DNA from: JAEDHM01 sp964368645
Lineage (GTDB): Bacteria; Bacillota; Clostridia; Christensenellales; CAG-1252
Length of the DNA stretch: 64,000 nucleotides
Direction of reading: 5' to 3'
Assembly (NCBI GenBank): GCA_964368645.1
Contig: CAYJBY010000003.1
Coordinates: 1-64,000 of the forward strand
Positions 1 to 8,142 of the stretch are shown here, in pieces. Position 1 is the stretch's first letter, and each line of letters opens with the position of its first letter. The notes under the pieces were generated by a model that had not been told where the DNA came from, searched no databases, and worked only from the letters and a program-made list of their open reading frames with translations. The position numbers were made by a program, and so were the translations under genes.

Positions 1-851
1 ATGGTACGGATACCTGCGTTAGCCTTGAACTCCGCCATATTGTTCTCGCTCATAACCGCTACCGCGATGCCTGCGCCTGCAAAAGTGATTTTGCTGGTTG
101 AGGCGAACATATACACTCTGTCGGGATTGCCTGCCGCTTTGCAAGCGTCCATAATGTTTTTGAGCTTGGGAGCGTCAGGATACAAATCGTGTATAAAGTA
201 CGCGTTATCCCAGAAAATACGGAAATCCGCAGCGCCCGTTTTCATTGCCGCCAAGCGGTCAACCACCGCGTCGCTGTAAACCACGCCGCCGGGATTGCTG
301 AATCTGGGAACGCACCACATACCCTTGACGTCGAGGTCCTTAACCAAATCCTCTACCAAGTCCATATTGGGACCGTCCTCGTCCATAGGTACGGAAATCA
401 TTTCTATGCCGAAAAGCTTGGTGATGGCAAAATGTCTGTCATAGCCCGGTACAGGACACAGGAATTTAGCCTTTCCCTTACTCCAAGGTTCTTTGCCCAA
501 GCAACCGAAGGTGTAGCAACGGGAAATCTGGTCGTACATAAGGTTAAGACTGCTGTTGCCGCCTACGAAAACCATTTCGGGTGTAACCTCCAACAGCTCC
601 GCCATAAGGGCTTTCGCCTCGGGAATACCGTCCAAATAACCGTAATTGCGGTAATCCATCATACCCTTGGGAGTCTTGAAGCCCGCATTAAGCAGGTCAA
701 GCATAGGAAGAGCGATATCAAGCTGTGCCACGCAGGGCTTGCCTCTGGACATATTAAGGCTGAATTTTTCCTTTTGCAACGCCGCGTAACGCTTTTTAAC
801 TTCCGCTAAAGCCGCGGCCTTTTCCTCTACCGTCATCGTACTGTAATTCAT
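1..851 (-). CDS. PLP-dependent aminotransferase, class I/II (partial, C-terminus off window)
   Basis: This gene runs off the left edge, so only about 283 N-terminal residues are present. The translation has features of the fold-type I aspartate aminotransferase subgroup (Asp_aminotransf family): MSRGKP near the N-terminus, GNSSLNLMYD for cofactor-phosphate contact, a CPVPGYDRH stretch, the NPGG segment and ASTSKITF, whose lysine near residue 254 should form the Schiff base with PLP. The likely reaction is transfer of an amino group from aspartate or a similar amino acid to 2-oxoglutarate in the cytoplasm; the exact substrate cannot be read from sequence. The ATG at 851 is preceded by TACGGAGGTAAC, a strong ribosome site. 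The gene has its own promoter in the gap after der. Confidence 0.85.
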   Translation of the reverse strand, partial: MNYSTMTVEEKAAALAEVKKRYAALQKEKFSLNMSRGKPCVAQLDIALPMLDLLNAGFKTPKGMMDYRNYGYLDGIPEAKALMAELLEVTPEMVFVGGNSSLNLMYDQISRCYTFGCLGKEPWSKGKAKFLCPVPGYDRHFAITKLFGIEMISVPMDEDGPNMDLVEDLVKDLDVKGMWCVPRFSNPGGVVYSDAVVDRLAAMKTGAADFRIFWDNAYFIHDLYPDAPKLKNIMDACKAAGNPDRVYMFASTSKITFAGAGIAVAVMSENNMAEFKANAGIRT

Positions 852-870
852 ACGTTACCTCCGTAACCTA

Positions 871-887
871 CAAACCTTCAAGGTTTG
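871..887. promoter_or_regulatory. Candidate operator palindrome in aminotransferase leader
   Basis: CAAACCTTCAAGGTTTG is a perfect inverted repeat with 8-base arms around one central base. It lies between the inferred transcription start (about 890) and the ribosome site (about 860), where a bound repressor would block transcription. It could also be a small RNA hairpin. No T-run follows, so it is not a terminator. Confidence 0.45.
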
Positions 888-896
888 GTTTATACA

Positions 897-925
897 AATA
901 TAAACTCGGATTGACTCTTTGTCAA
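897..925 (-). promoter_or_regulatory. Promoter of the aminotransferase gene
   Basis: On the minus strand TTGACA (925-920) and TATATT (902-897) are separated by exactly 17 bases, a near-consensus housekeeping promoter. Transcription would begin near 890. A 17-base perfect palindrome (871-887) lies just downstream, inside the expected leader. Confidence 0.75.
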
Positions 926-937
926 GTCAAACCGCGA

Positions 938-2254
938 TTAATCTTCCTCTTTTTTGCTGTTAACAATTAATTTGATGGGCGTTCCCGAAAAATCAAACGC
1001 CGCGCGAATTCCGTTTTCCAAGTAGCGCAGATACGAGAAATGCATTATCGCAGGCTCGTTGACAAAGAGCACTATGGTAGGCGGATTAACGCTAACTTGT
1101 GTGGAATAGAAAATCTTGAGCCGTCTGCCGTTCTTGGAGGGGGGCTCGTTGGTGGCTATCAAATCGCTGATTACGTCGTTAAGAATACCCGTGCTGACGC
1201 GGCGGCAGGAGTTTTCGTAAACAGAGTTTACGTCGTCCATTATCTTCTCCACGCGCCTACCTGTCAAAGCCGACGCATAAGCAGGGCGGAAATAATCCAT
1301 AAATTTCAAGGACGTAGCGAGTTTTTTGGTAAACTCGTTCATCGTGTTGGTGTCCTTATCAATCAAATCCCACTTGTTCATTACGATAACGGAAGGCTTG
1401 CCCTGCTCGTGTACGTAACCTGCGATTTTCACGTCCTGCTCGGTAATATCCTCCGCACAGTCTATGACAATCAGACAAACGTCGGCGCGTTTCACCGCCG
1501 CTAAAGCTCTAACTACGCTGTAATACTCCACGTCCTCGTCCACGCTTCTTTGACGGCGCATTCCTGCGGTATCAATCAGTATGTAGTTCTTACCCTTGTA
1601 GGTAAACGGCGTATCGATAGCGTCACGGGTGGTGCCTGCTATATCGCTGACTATGGTGCGGTCGAAGCCTAGGAGCTTATTAACCAAAGAACTTTTGCCT
1701 GCGTTAGGCTTACCGACTACGGCGATTTTCAAAGCGTCGCTTTCCACTGCGTCCTCAACGCCCTCGCCCAACTCCTCGATTACCTTGTCCAAAAGGTCGC
1801 CGACGCCCTTGCCGTGTTCGGAGCTTATGGCATAGGGATCGCCTAAGCCCAAAGCGTAAAAATCATACGCCTCCTCGTGGGGATTGTCCAGCTTGTTGAC
1901 GGCTAAAATAACGGGCTTGCGCACCGCGCGAAGATACTCCGCTATGCGGTAATCGTCCGCAAGAATTCCCTGCTTACCGTCCGTCATAAAGATGATAACG
2001 TCTGCGATATCAACTGCGGTTTCCGCCTGTTTGCGGATATGCCGCCACATTGTATCCTCGCTTTTCATCTCCATACCGCCTGTATCTATCAGTGTAAACT
2101 GCTTACCGCACCACTCCACATCGGCGTAAATACGGTCACGGGTTACTCCCGGCATATCGAAAGCTATGCTGATTCGTCTGCCTGCCAGCTTGTTGAAAAG
2201 CGTGCTTTTACCCACGTTAGGTCTGCCGACAACGGCAACTATTTTTTTACTCAT
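938..2254 (-). CDS. der: Ribosome biogenesis GTPase Der (EngA)
   Basis: Der is a tandem-GTPase-domain protein needed for maturation of the 50S ribosomal subunit. The translation shows two complete G domains. The first has GRPNVGKS, DTGG and NKLD; the second has GKPNAGKS, DTAG and NKWD. A C-terminal KH-like domain of about 90 residues follows. The length of 438 residues is normal for the family. The ATG at 2254 is chosen because AGGTGA sits 7 bases upstream; a GTG nine bases earlier overlaps that ribosome site. The start overlaps the end of the upstream DUF512 gene by 8 bases, implying coupling. This neighbour pair is common in Clostridia. Confidence 0.97.
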   Translation of the reverse strand: MSKKIVAVVGRPNVGKSTLFNKLAGRRISIAFDMPGVTRDRIYADVEWCGKQFTLIDTGGMEMKSEDTMWRHIRKQAETAVDIADVIIFMTDGKQGILADDYRIAEYLRAVRKPVILAVNKLDNPHEEAYDFYALGLGDPYAISSEHGKGVGDLLDKVIEELGEGVEDAVESDALKIAVVGKPNAGKSSLVNKLLGFDRTIVSDIAGTTRDAIDTPFTYKGKNYILIDTAGMRRQRSVDEDVEYYSVVRALAAVKRADVCLIVIDCAEDITEQDVKIAGYVHEQGKPSVIVMNKWDLIDKDTNTMNEFTKKLATSLKFMDYFRPAYASALTGRRVEKIMDDVNSVYENSCRRVSTGILNDVISDLIATNEPPSKNGRRLKIFYSTQVSVNPPTIVLFVNEPAIMHFSYLRYLENGIRAAFDFSGTPIKLIVNSKKEED

Positions 2255-3410
2255 TGTAATCACCTGCCAAAATTTTGATTAGCCCGTCGCCGCCCCTTGA
2301 TATATGAACTTTGCAACTAAGCTCTTTCTCTATGTCTTCTGCGGAAACGCCGTCTAACATTACGTTCTCAAACTCCTTGAACACGTTATGTGGAAGTATG
2401 ACGTTCCTATATTTTAATTTGTCCTTAAGGGCGCGGATTACGTCGCCGCCTGTTAGCAAGCCTGCAACCGTAACGCTACGTCCGAAAAAGTCGTTATCTA
2501 CCGCAATCACGTCCAGTTTTACGTCGTATATCTCGGTCAGCAAATCGGCGGTACGCTTAAGCGTAGGGTAAAATGAACGCCCTGTAACCAAGGTGAACTC
2601 GCCTTGAAGCTGTACGTGATAATTAAGCTCGTCCGTAACCTCGCTGAGAAACTCCGCAACCAAGCCTACGCCGTTCTCAATCTGGTCGAAATTGCCGTAA
2701 TAGGAATATGGCGGNNNNNNNNNNNNNNNNNNNNNNNNNNNNNNNNNNNNNNNNNNNNNNNNNNNNNNNNNNNNNNNNNNNNNNNNNNNNNNNNNNNNNN
2801 NNNNNNNNNNNNNNTCTTCCAGCACCTCGCCGTCGTTATACCCTTCCACCATTACGATTTGCGTATGGGTAACGATGCCGTTGTCCGCAAACCGCCGCAG
2901 AAGCTCAAAGGTATCCGCAGAACGAGGATTAGCGCACAGCTTAACCTTAGTCGCCTTGTCGTAAGCGTGAACGGAAACGTACAAGGGGGAGAGTTTTAGC
3001 CGAATTATCCGCTCAACGTCCTCTTCCGAAAGGTTGGTTAGGGTAATGTAACTGCCGCAGGTAAATGACAGACGGTAATCGTCGTCCTTAACGTACAAGG
3101 TCTCTCTCATACCCTTAGGACACTGGGCGACAAAACAAAAAACACAGTTGTTACGGCAAGGTCTTATATCAAACCCTGCGTCTGTCAGCTCAATACCTAT
3201 TGGAGTGTATGACCTTTTGCGTATCGAAAAATTATGGAGCGCACCGTCACCGTCCTTGGTCTGAACGGAAAACTCTGTAGCCGCGTCATAAAAACAAAAA
3301 TCCAAAACGTCGGTATATTCCCGTCCGTCGAAACCGACTAAATAGTCACCGACCTTAATGCCGACCTTAGCCGCCGGACTGCCTTTAGTTACACTTAATA
3401 TCTTTTCCAC
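2247..3410 (-). CDS. DUF512 radical-SAM-like protein with N-terminal PDZ domain (interrupted by assembly gap)
   Basis: The N-terminal 70 residues form a PDZ-like domain (GSPAAKVGIKVGDYLVGFDG). A cysteine cluster follows, CRNNCVFCF, consistent with a radical-SAM [4Fe-4S] site, and the rest matches the DUF512 family found beside der in Firmicutes. The molecular function of the family is not known to me. A block of 100 Ns at 2715-2814 splits the gene. From memory of homologues, the missing part between GEVLE and PPYSYYG should be roughly 75-80 residues, more than the 34 codons the N block allows, so the block is a placeholder. The gene overlaps der by 8 bases. Confidence 0.85.
   Translation of the reverse strand: MEKILSVTKGSPAAKVGIKVGDYLVGFDGREYTDVLDFCFYDAATEFSVQTKDGDGALHNFSIRKRSYTPIGIELTDAGFDIRPCRNNCVFCFVAQCPKGMRETLYVKDDDYRLSFTCGSYITLTNLSEEDVERIIRLKLSPLYVSVHAYDKATKVKLCANPRSADTFELLRRFADNGIVTHTQIVMVEGYNDGEVLEXXXXXXXXXXXXXXXXXXXXXXXXXXXXXXXXXXPPYSYYGNFDQIENGVGLVAEFLSEVTDELNYHVQLQGEFTLVTGRSFYPTLKRTADLLTEIYDVKLDVIAVDNDFFGRSVTVAGLLTGGDVIRALKDKLKYRNVILPHNVFKEFENVMLDGVSAEDIEKELSCKVHISRGGDGLIKILAGDYNE
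2715..2814. other. Assembly gap (100 N) inside the DUF512 gene
   Basis: Exactly 100 Ns interrupt the gene. Coding continues in the same register on both sides only by arithmetic. The true gap length is unknown and is probably longer than shown. Confidence 0.99.
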
Positions 3411-3460
3411 GAAATAATTATGCGATAATTACTTCTAAAAGTCAATCGTTAATTACTTTG

Positions 3461-4141
3461 TTAGCGTCTTTTGCGCCCTTCTTTTCTTTTTTCGACCGAG
3501 CTTCCTGCTTCAAAACGCGAACGGAAGCTGACTCGTCTTACCGTCCTCACCGCCGCCGCGTAAAACACTACGCCCAAAAGTGTCAGCAACGCGCCGCATA
3601 CGGCAAGAGAAAATGCCTCGCCGCCGAACAGTATCACTCTTTCGCCGCCCACTGCCAACGCCGTGCAGTACCCCACGGAAAGTCCGATATAGGAAAGCGC
3701 AAAACCCTCTGCCCCGTCCTTAGCGAAAAGCACGCCCGAAAGCACCGCCGCCGCGCCGCAAACCGTATAAATCCAGTACACGCTGACCAAGCCTTGATTC
3801 ATATAGTAGGCACAAAGGAAAACCGCCCCCACCACAACAGGAAGTCCTGCCAACAGCACGTAATTTTTTGCGGCTGCTTTTTTCACGAAAACCACCGCGC
3901 AGAATATCAATAACAATGCTCCGCCGTAGGCGAGGCTCACCGTTCCCGAGAACACCAAAGCCTTGAAAAGATTGGCGAAAACCACAGCCAAAACGCAAAA
4001 CATCGCGGCAAAATCCTTTACCCCGAACTGAAGCAGAGTTTCCTTCAAACCCCCGAAAAGTATAACGGCGGCAACCGCCAGCAAAACTATCTCTCCGACC
4101 ATAAAAAAATTATTGACCGCAAAGGCTTTTTTATACAACAC
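3461..4141 (-). CDS. Predicted multi-spanning membrane protein, unknown function
   Basis: The 226-residue product is strongly hydrophobic with about six or seven predicted transmembrane segments and a basic, cytoplasmic-looking tail ending KRKEGRKRR. I recognise no family motif. It is followed on the same strand, 50 bases later, by the DUF512 gene. The ATG at 4141 is the first in frame; the preceding bases are AT-poor and show no strong ribosome site, so the start is uncertain. Coding is supported by the uninterrupted frame and the consistent hydrophobic pattern; two opposite-strand frames over it look like shadows. Confidence 0.65.
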   Translation of the reverse strand: MLYKKAFAVNNFFMVGEIVLLAVAAVILFGGLKETLLQFGVKDFAAMFCVLAVVFANLFKALVFSGTVSLAYGGALLLIFCAVVFVKKAAAKNYVLLAGLPVVVGAVFLCAYYMNQGLVSVYWIYTVCGAAAVLSGVLFAKDGAEGFALSYIGLSVGYCTALAVGGERVILFGGEAFSLAVCGALLTLLGVVFYAAAVRTVRRVSFRSRFEAGSSVEKRKEGRKRR

Positions 4142-4224
4142 GGCGAACGGAAGAACGGATATAAAAGTCCGTTTTTTTATGTGAGAGGGGTGATTAAGCG
4201 ATAACGGATTTTTATATAGGGATA

Positions 4225-4350
4225 GTTAAGATACAGCATAAATGCGAGTATAATTCAGTCCTACTTTTACTGGAATAAGGATTATTAATATACCGCATAA
4301 ATGCGAGATTCTTCGTCAGAACAAGGTTGCTCCTCAGAATGACAGTCACT
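4225..4350. repeat. Dispersed palindromic repeat element, copy A
   Basis: Two copies of the core GCATAAATGCGAG occur here. The second continues into ATTCTTCGTC, GGTTGCTCCTCAGAATGACA. The same core and tail recur at 42661-42895, and a diverged form at 46731-46870. The core CGCAT-AA-ATGCG is an inverted repeat. From memory, the tail resembles intergenic repeats scattered through many bacterial genomes that produce spurious LLRMT peptides when translated. Confidence 0.8.
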
Positions 4351-4368
4351 GCTGTTAAAGTTATTCCA

Positions 4369-4468
4369 NNNNNNNNNNNNNNNNNNNNNNNNNNNNNNNN
4401 NNNNNNNNNNNNNNNNNNNNNNNNNNNNNNNNNNNNNNNNNNNNNNNNNNNNNNNNNNNNNNNNNNNN
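4369..4468. other. Assembly gap (100 N) next to a dispersed repeat
   Basis: This gap begins 19 bases after the recognisable end of repeat copy A. The adjacency suggests the repeat family caused the assembly break, so the real sequence here may hold further repeat copies. The flanking DNA (4142-4489) otherwise shows no gene. Confidence 0.99.
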
Positions 4469-4489
4469 ATTGTCGTTATTCGGTATCGT

Positions 4490-5005
4490 TTAGTCCTCGA
4501 TTTCCTCTATCGTTACCGTTTTGATAATTATCGGATAAACGGGTACGTTTTCGTAATAACCTACGGTTCTTGTGGCTACCTTGGATATGTCTATCGCCAC
4601 CTTAACGCTTTCATCGTCCGCACAGCAGCCGAACGCGGCGTATTGTCCGTCCAAAAAGAACACGTCCTTAACGCAAATAAAGAATTGAGAGGTCGCGCTG
4701 TCGGGTACGTTGGTGCGAGCCATAGAAATGGTGCCTAAGGCGTGGCGCAGAGGATTCTTATGTCCGTTATCCGCAAACTCGCCCACTATAGGCTCGATTC
4801 CGCCTTTCGTTCCCATATCGGGATACATACCGCCGCCCTGTACCATAAAACCGGGGATTACACGGTGAAAAATCATACCGTCATAATACTTGTTGCGAGC
4901 CAGCTTTACAAAATTACGCACCGTTTCGGGAGCGTGCTGGGGGAACATTTCCACTCTGATACTGCGCTTGTCTTCAAGACTGATTGTTGCAAAATAGCGT
5001 TTCAT
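4490..5005 (-). CDS. Peptidyl-prolyl cis-trans isomerase, cyclophilin type
   Basis: Cyclophilins catalyse cis-trans isomerisation of X-Pro bonds. The 171-residue product is a single cyclophilin domain with FHRVIPGFMVQGG, containing the catalytic arginine, and ISMARTNVPDSATSQFFI. There is no signal peptide, so it should act in the cytoplasm. It is the last gene of the run trmR, trhP, glycosyltransferase, cyclophilin; its ATG follows the glycosyltransferase stop by 12 bases with AAGGAGATA as the ribosome site. Confidence 0.95.
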   Translation of the reverse strand: MKRYFATISLEDKRSIRVEMFPQHAPETVRNFVKLARNKYYDGMIFHRVIPGFMVQGGGMYPDMGTKGGIEPIVGEFADNGHKNPLRHALGTISMARTNVPDSATSQFFICVKDVFFLDGQYAAFGCCADDESVKVAIDISKVATRTVGYYENVPVYPIIIKTVTIEEIED

Positions 5006-5017
5006 ATTATCTCCTTA

Positions 5018-6229
5018 TTAATCCGCGTCGGTGGGCGCGGTATTTTTTTGAGGCGCGTTAAGCCTCATAACCTCGTCAATATGTTTTAGGGCGATTAAGC
5101 TGTGACCTGCGTCACCCCTGCTTAATGCGGCGTAGCTGTTGCCTGAAACCGAGAATTTTTTACGTCTGGTTACGTCCAAAAGCAGCTCCTTGACCGCGCT
5201 TACGGTTTCACGGGGAGTTTTGACAGGCATAACCAAAGCCCTTTTTACCAAAAAGTCGAACACGTTTTGCTCGTGTATTGTCAGTGCTGACGTTAGGATT
5301 ACGGGTATGCCGTGCTTAAAAGCCGTAAACACGGCAACGCTGTCCGGCACGCTAACCAAAATATCCGCTACGTTCATAATCTCGTCTAACGCGAACTTTT
5401 CGTTAAAAAGCACCGTACCGCCAGAGAACTCAGGTAAATCCATATAATAACGGCGCACTCTGTACTGGTTAGAGGTAACAATCAACAGGTTAAACTGTGA
5501 CTTTTCGGTAATGCGCATTAGCCTTATAACGTCCTCTCTAATGGTATCAGTCGCATACTCTCCGCCGTCCACCACAACTACGGGATAGCCGTTCTCAATG
5601 CCCAATTCCTTGCGGATAGTATCGGCATCCGCCTTGACTACTCCCGTTGTGGGAAGTCCAGTGACCAAAATCTTGTCAGAGGGAATACCGTATTTCAAAA
5701 GAGCGTGGCGCACCTCGTCGTTCTCCACCAAAAAATTGTCCGCCTCGTACCGTACGAACCGCGTATCCAATACGAAATCGGGGATTTCCGCGATTATGCG
5801 GAATTTGCCTTTCAGCTTTTTGCGAGCCAAAATAGCCAGTTCCAAGGCGTAAGGCTCTGCGCAAAGTAACGCCTCGGGATTAAATCTCTTAACGATATTG
5901 CAAACTCTGTCGGCTCTTACGTCCGTCTTTTCCAGTCTGGTCATCAGGGTGGTTTCCCCTGCCTTGGACGCCTCGCGGATACGCACCTTCTCCGCCTTTT
6001 CCAAATTGACGGATTTCAGCTTAAGCGCCCAACGTGCGTAACGCAGACAAAACTTGTGCCACCTGCTTTTGATTTTCCGAGCGGCGGCAGGCATATACCC
6101 TTCGCTGTCAATGCTGATGACGTCGCAGGGCGCAAAATTACGCTCGATATAGTGTTTGAGCGATAAGCTGACTTCCTCTTGCTCCTTGCCGTAAAGCACG
6201 ACTATGTGTCTGTTCCACTTTATTTGCAT
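5018..6229 (-). CDS. GT-B-fold glycosyltransferase-like protein (MurG / diacylglycerol glucosyltransferase type)
   Basis: The 403-residue protein resembles the GT28/MurG-like group. The N-terminal half includes a basic segment (residues about 45-75) that could touch membrane. The C-terminal half has VVVVDGGEY, LIVTSNQYR and a conserved-looking donor-site stretch (ILVSVPDSVAVFTAFKHGIPVI). The likely role is sugar transfer to a lipid or cell-wall precursor, but the glycine-rich acceptor loops are not clear enough to name a substrate. The ATG overlaps the stop of trhP by 10 bases, so translation is probably coupled. Confidence 0.6.
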   Translation of the reverse strand: MQIKWNRHIVVLYGKEQEEVSLSLKHYIERNFAPCDVISIDSEGYMPAAARKIKSRWHKFCLRYARWALKLKSVNLEKAEKVRIREASKAGETTLMTRLEKTDVRADRVCNIVKRFNPEALLCAEPYALELAILARKKLKGKFRIIAEIPDFVLDTRFVRYEADNFLVENDEVRHALLKYGIPSDKILVTGLPTTGVVKADADTIRKELGIENGYPVVVVDGGEYATDTIREDVIRLMRITEKSQFNLLIVTSNQYRVRRYYMDLPEFSGGTVLFNEKFALDEIMNVADILVSVPDSVAVFTAFKHGIPVILTSALTIHEQNVFDFLVKRALVMPVKTPRETVSAVKELLLDVTRRKKFSVSGNSYAALSRGDAGHSLIALKHIDEVMRLNAPQKNTAPTDAD

Positions 6230-7434
6230 CTGCGTCTCCTGAGTATGTCCATCGGTTCTAATTGAACTGCCGAGGGCACGTATAACCTCTGTTGAACCAG
6301 TTTGGCGTCCGTTACCTCCGCGCCGTCCTCGTCTTCCATACGGTCTATTTTTATATTATAGTTGAAATACTTGCCGTTTGACAAGACTTCCAACTCATCT
6401 CCCTTGAAAAATCTATTGCGCTGTTCGATTACCAGACCTCTATCGGCGTCATAACCCAGCACCTTGGCGCAAAAATCGTATTCGCCGTCCGTTTGCGAGT
6501 TGTCGCAGGATACCTCGGAAACCCTTTCGCCCCGTTCCTTGTAGTAAAAACCTGTGGTAAAGCCGCGCCCCTTGCACTTGTAAAGCTCCTTATCCAACTC
6601 GGGATTAAACGCGCCGCTTTTATAGGAGTCCAAAGCACGACGGTATGCGTTGACTACCGTACCCACGTAATAAGGGGATTTCATTCTGCCCTCTATCTTG
6701 AAGGATACGACGCCTGCCTCTATCAAATCGTCTAAGTGAGCAAGCATATTCAAATCCTTGCTGTTGAGGATATAGGTGCCGCGCGAGTCCTCTTCAATGG
6801 GATAAAACTCTCCTTGTCTTGTGTATTCCGTCAAGGCGTACTGCCAACGGCAAGCCTGAACGCACTCGCCCCTGTTGCTGTCACGTCCGCTTAGATAACT
6901 GCTCAAAAGGCATCTTCCGCTGTAGCTGATGCACATTGCGCCGTGAACGAAACACTCCAGCTCGACCTTGGGATCAAGGCGATCGCGAATCTCTTTGATT
7001 TGCGCTACGGAAAGCTCTCTCGCCAGTATAACGCGGCTTGCTCCTGCCTTAGCCCAAAACTCCGCTGTTCTGCCGTTAAGCACGTTGGCTTGAGTGCTGA
7101 TATGTACGGGAAGCTCGGGTGCTAACTCTCTTACGGTGGCTACCACGCCGGGATCGGATACGATTACCGCGTCCACCTTTATGCTTTCCAAATACTTCAC
7201 GTATTCCTCAAGTCGGGCAAAATCCTCGTCAAAGGGGAAAATATTGACCGCCACGTAAAGCAAACGGTTAAGAGAATGGGCGTATTTCACCGCCGACTTT
7301 AAGCCGTCGGCATCGAAGTTATCCGCATAAGCCCGTAAGGAAAATGCGTCGCCGCCGACGTAACAAGCGTCCGCGCCGAAGTGATAAGCGGTTTCCAGTT
7401 TTTCTCTGTTGCCGGCAGGTGCTAAAAGTTCCAT
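6220..7434 (-). CDS. trhP: U32-family protein, probable tRNA uridine 34 hydroxylase TrhP
   Basis: The 404-residue protein begins MELLAPAGN, typical of U32 proteins, and carries the family cysteine signature ECFVHGAMCISYSGRCLLS followed by GECVQACRW. Members called TrhP make 5-hydroxyuridine at tRNA position 34 using prephenate-dependent chemistry; others (RlhA) act on 23S rRNA and older annotation calls them collagenase-like proteases. The TrhP call is favoured by the gene directly upstream, a TrmR-type methyltransferase that modifies the same base, as in the Bacillus yrrMNO operon. Only one U32 gene is present. The gene starts 8 bases after the trmR stop. Confidence 0.8.
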   Translation of the reverse strand: MELLAPAGNREKLETAYHFGADACYVGGDAFSLRAYADNFDADGLKSAVKYAHSLNRLLYVAVNIFPFDEDFARLEEYVKYLESIKVDAVIVSDPGVVATVRELAPELPVHISTQANVLNGRTAEFWAKAGASRVILARELSVAQIKEIRDRLDPKVELECFVHGAMCISYSGRCLLSSYLSGRDSNRGECVQACRWQYALTEYTRQGEFYPIEEDSRGTYILNSKDLNMLAHLDDLIEAGVVSFKIEGRMKSPYYVGTVVNAYRRALDSYKSGAFNPELDKELYKCKGRGFTTGFYYKERGERVSEVSCDNSQTDGEYDFCAKVLGYDADRGLVIEQRNRFFKGDELEVLSNGKYFNYNIKIDRMEDEDGAEVTDAKLVQQRLYVPSAVQLEPMDILRRRRCK

Positions 7435-7442
7435 ATCAATCC

Positions 7443-8036
7443 TTAATCCTTCTTTTTGTTATTCGTAACCAGCACAACGCCCTCGCCCACATCGCAAAAC
7501 TTCACGTTAAGACGGGAATCTGCGGTAAGTTCCGCAATGAATTTGCGGAGTCCTGTGATAATCGTGCGGTGCTTGTGCTTAGGGTAATCGTTACCCTCTA
7601 TCCAACCGTGGTAGGACATATCGTCAATAAAAATCTCGCCGTCCGTGTTCAGGAGTCTGAGCACGTCCTTAAACATAGAGGGGTATTGCCCCTTAGGACC
7701 GTCTAAAAAGATAAAATCAAAGGGCTCGCTTAAACAGGTCAGCACCACAGATGCGTCGTCCTCTATAAGTCTTACCCTGTCTGCCACTCTGAAAGACGCG
7801 AAGTTGCGGCGAGCCTCCTCCGCTCTTTCCCCGTCCAGCTCTATTGTTAAAAGCGTAGCGTCGGGTGCGGCGGAAAGCATAAGAATACCGCTGTAACCTA
7901 CGGCGGTACCTATCTCAAGTATGCGGCGCGGCTCAAGCCGCCGTACCTCATCGGACAGCAAGCGTGCCCCGTCCGAAGCAATCACCGGTACGTTACGTTG
8001 TAACGCTTGGGTATGCAGAAGCTCCAAATTATCCAA
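7443..8036 (-). CDS. trmR: SAM-dependent O-methyltransferase, probable tRNA 5-hydroxyuridine methyltransferase TrmR
   Basis: This 197-residue class I methyltransferase has the SAM loop ILEIGTAVGYSGI, an acidic strand LLTIELD and FDFIFLDGPKGQYP, matching the O-methyltransferase 3 family. TrmR converts ho5U34 of tRNA to mo5U34. The start must be the TTG at 8036: an in-frame TGA lies directly before it, and GGAG is 11 bases upstream. Compared with Bacillus TrmR it lacks about 15-20 N-terminal residues. It is the promoter-proximal gene of the run that continues with trhP. Confidence 0.8.
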   Translation of the reverse strand: MDNLELLHTQALQRNVPVIASDGARLLSDEVRRLEPRRILEIGTAVGYSGILMLSAAPDATLLTIELDGERAEEARRNFASFRVADRVRLIEDDASVVLTCLSEPFDFIFLDGPKGQYPSMFKDVLRLLNTDGEIFIDDMSYHGWIEGNDYPKHKHRTIITGLRKFIAELTADSRLNVKFCDVGEGVVLVTNNKKKD

Positions 8037-8067
8037 TCAAAATTCCGCTCCGATGTTAATATTCATC

Positions 8068-8097
8068 ATTATACAACACGTAAACGGCATTTTGCAA
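8068..8097 (-). promoter_or_regulatory. Promoter of the trmR-trhP run
   Basis: On the minus strand TTGCAA (8097-8092) and a perfect TATAAT (8073-8068) are 18 bases apart, about 32 bases before the trmR start. Confidence 0.6.
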
Positions 8098-8142
8098 CGG
8101 GATTAAAAAACTACTTGTAAAACAAAACGCGAAAAAACGCGG

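Noticed and set aside
189..809. 206-codon plus-strand frame
   Set aside because: It lies opposite the aminotransferase gene, which has family motifs, a promoter and a ribosome site.
4156..4180. Terminator-like hairpin ACGGA / TCCGT plus T7 on the plus strand
   Set aside because: No plus-strand gene lies upstream, the stem is only 5 bp, and on the minus strand no T-run follows.
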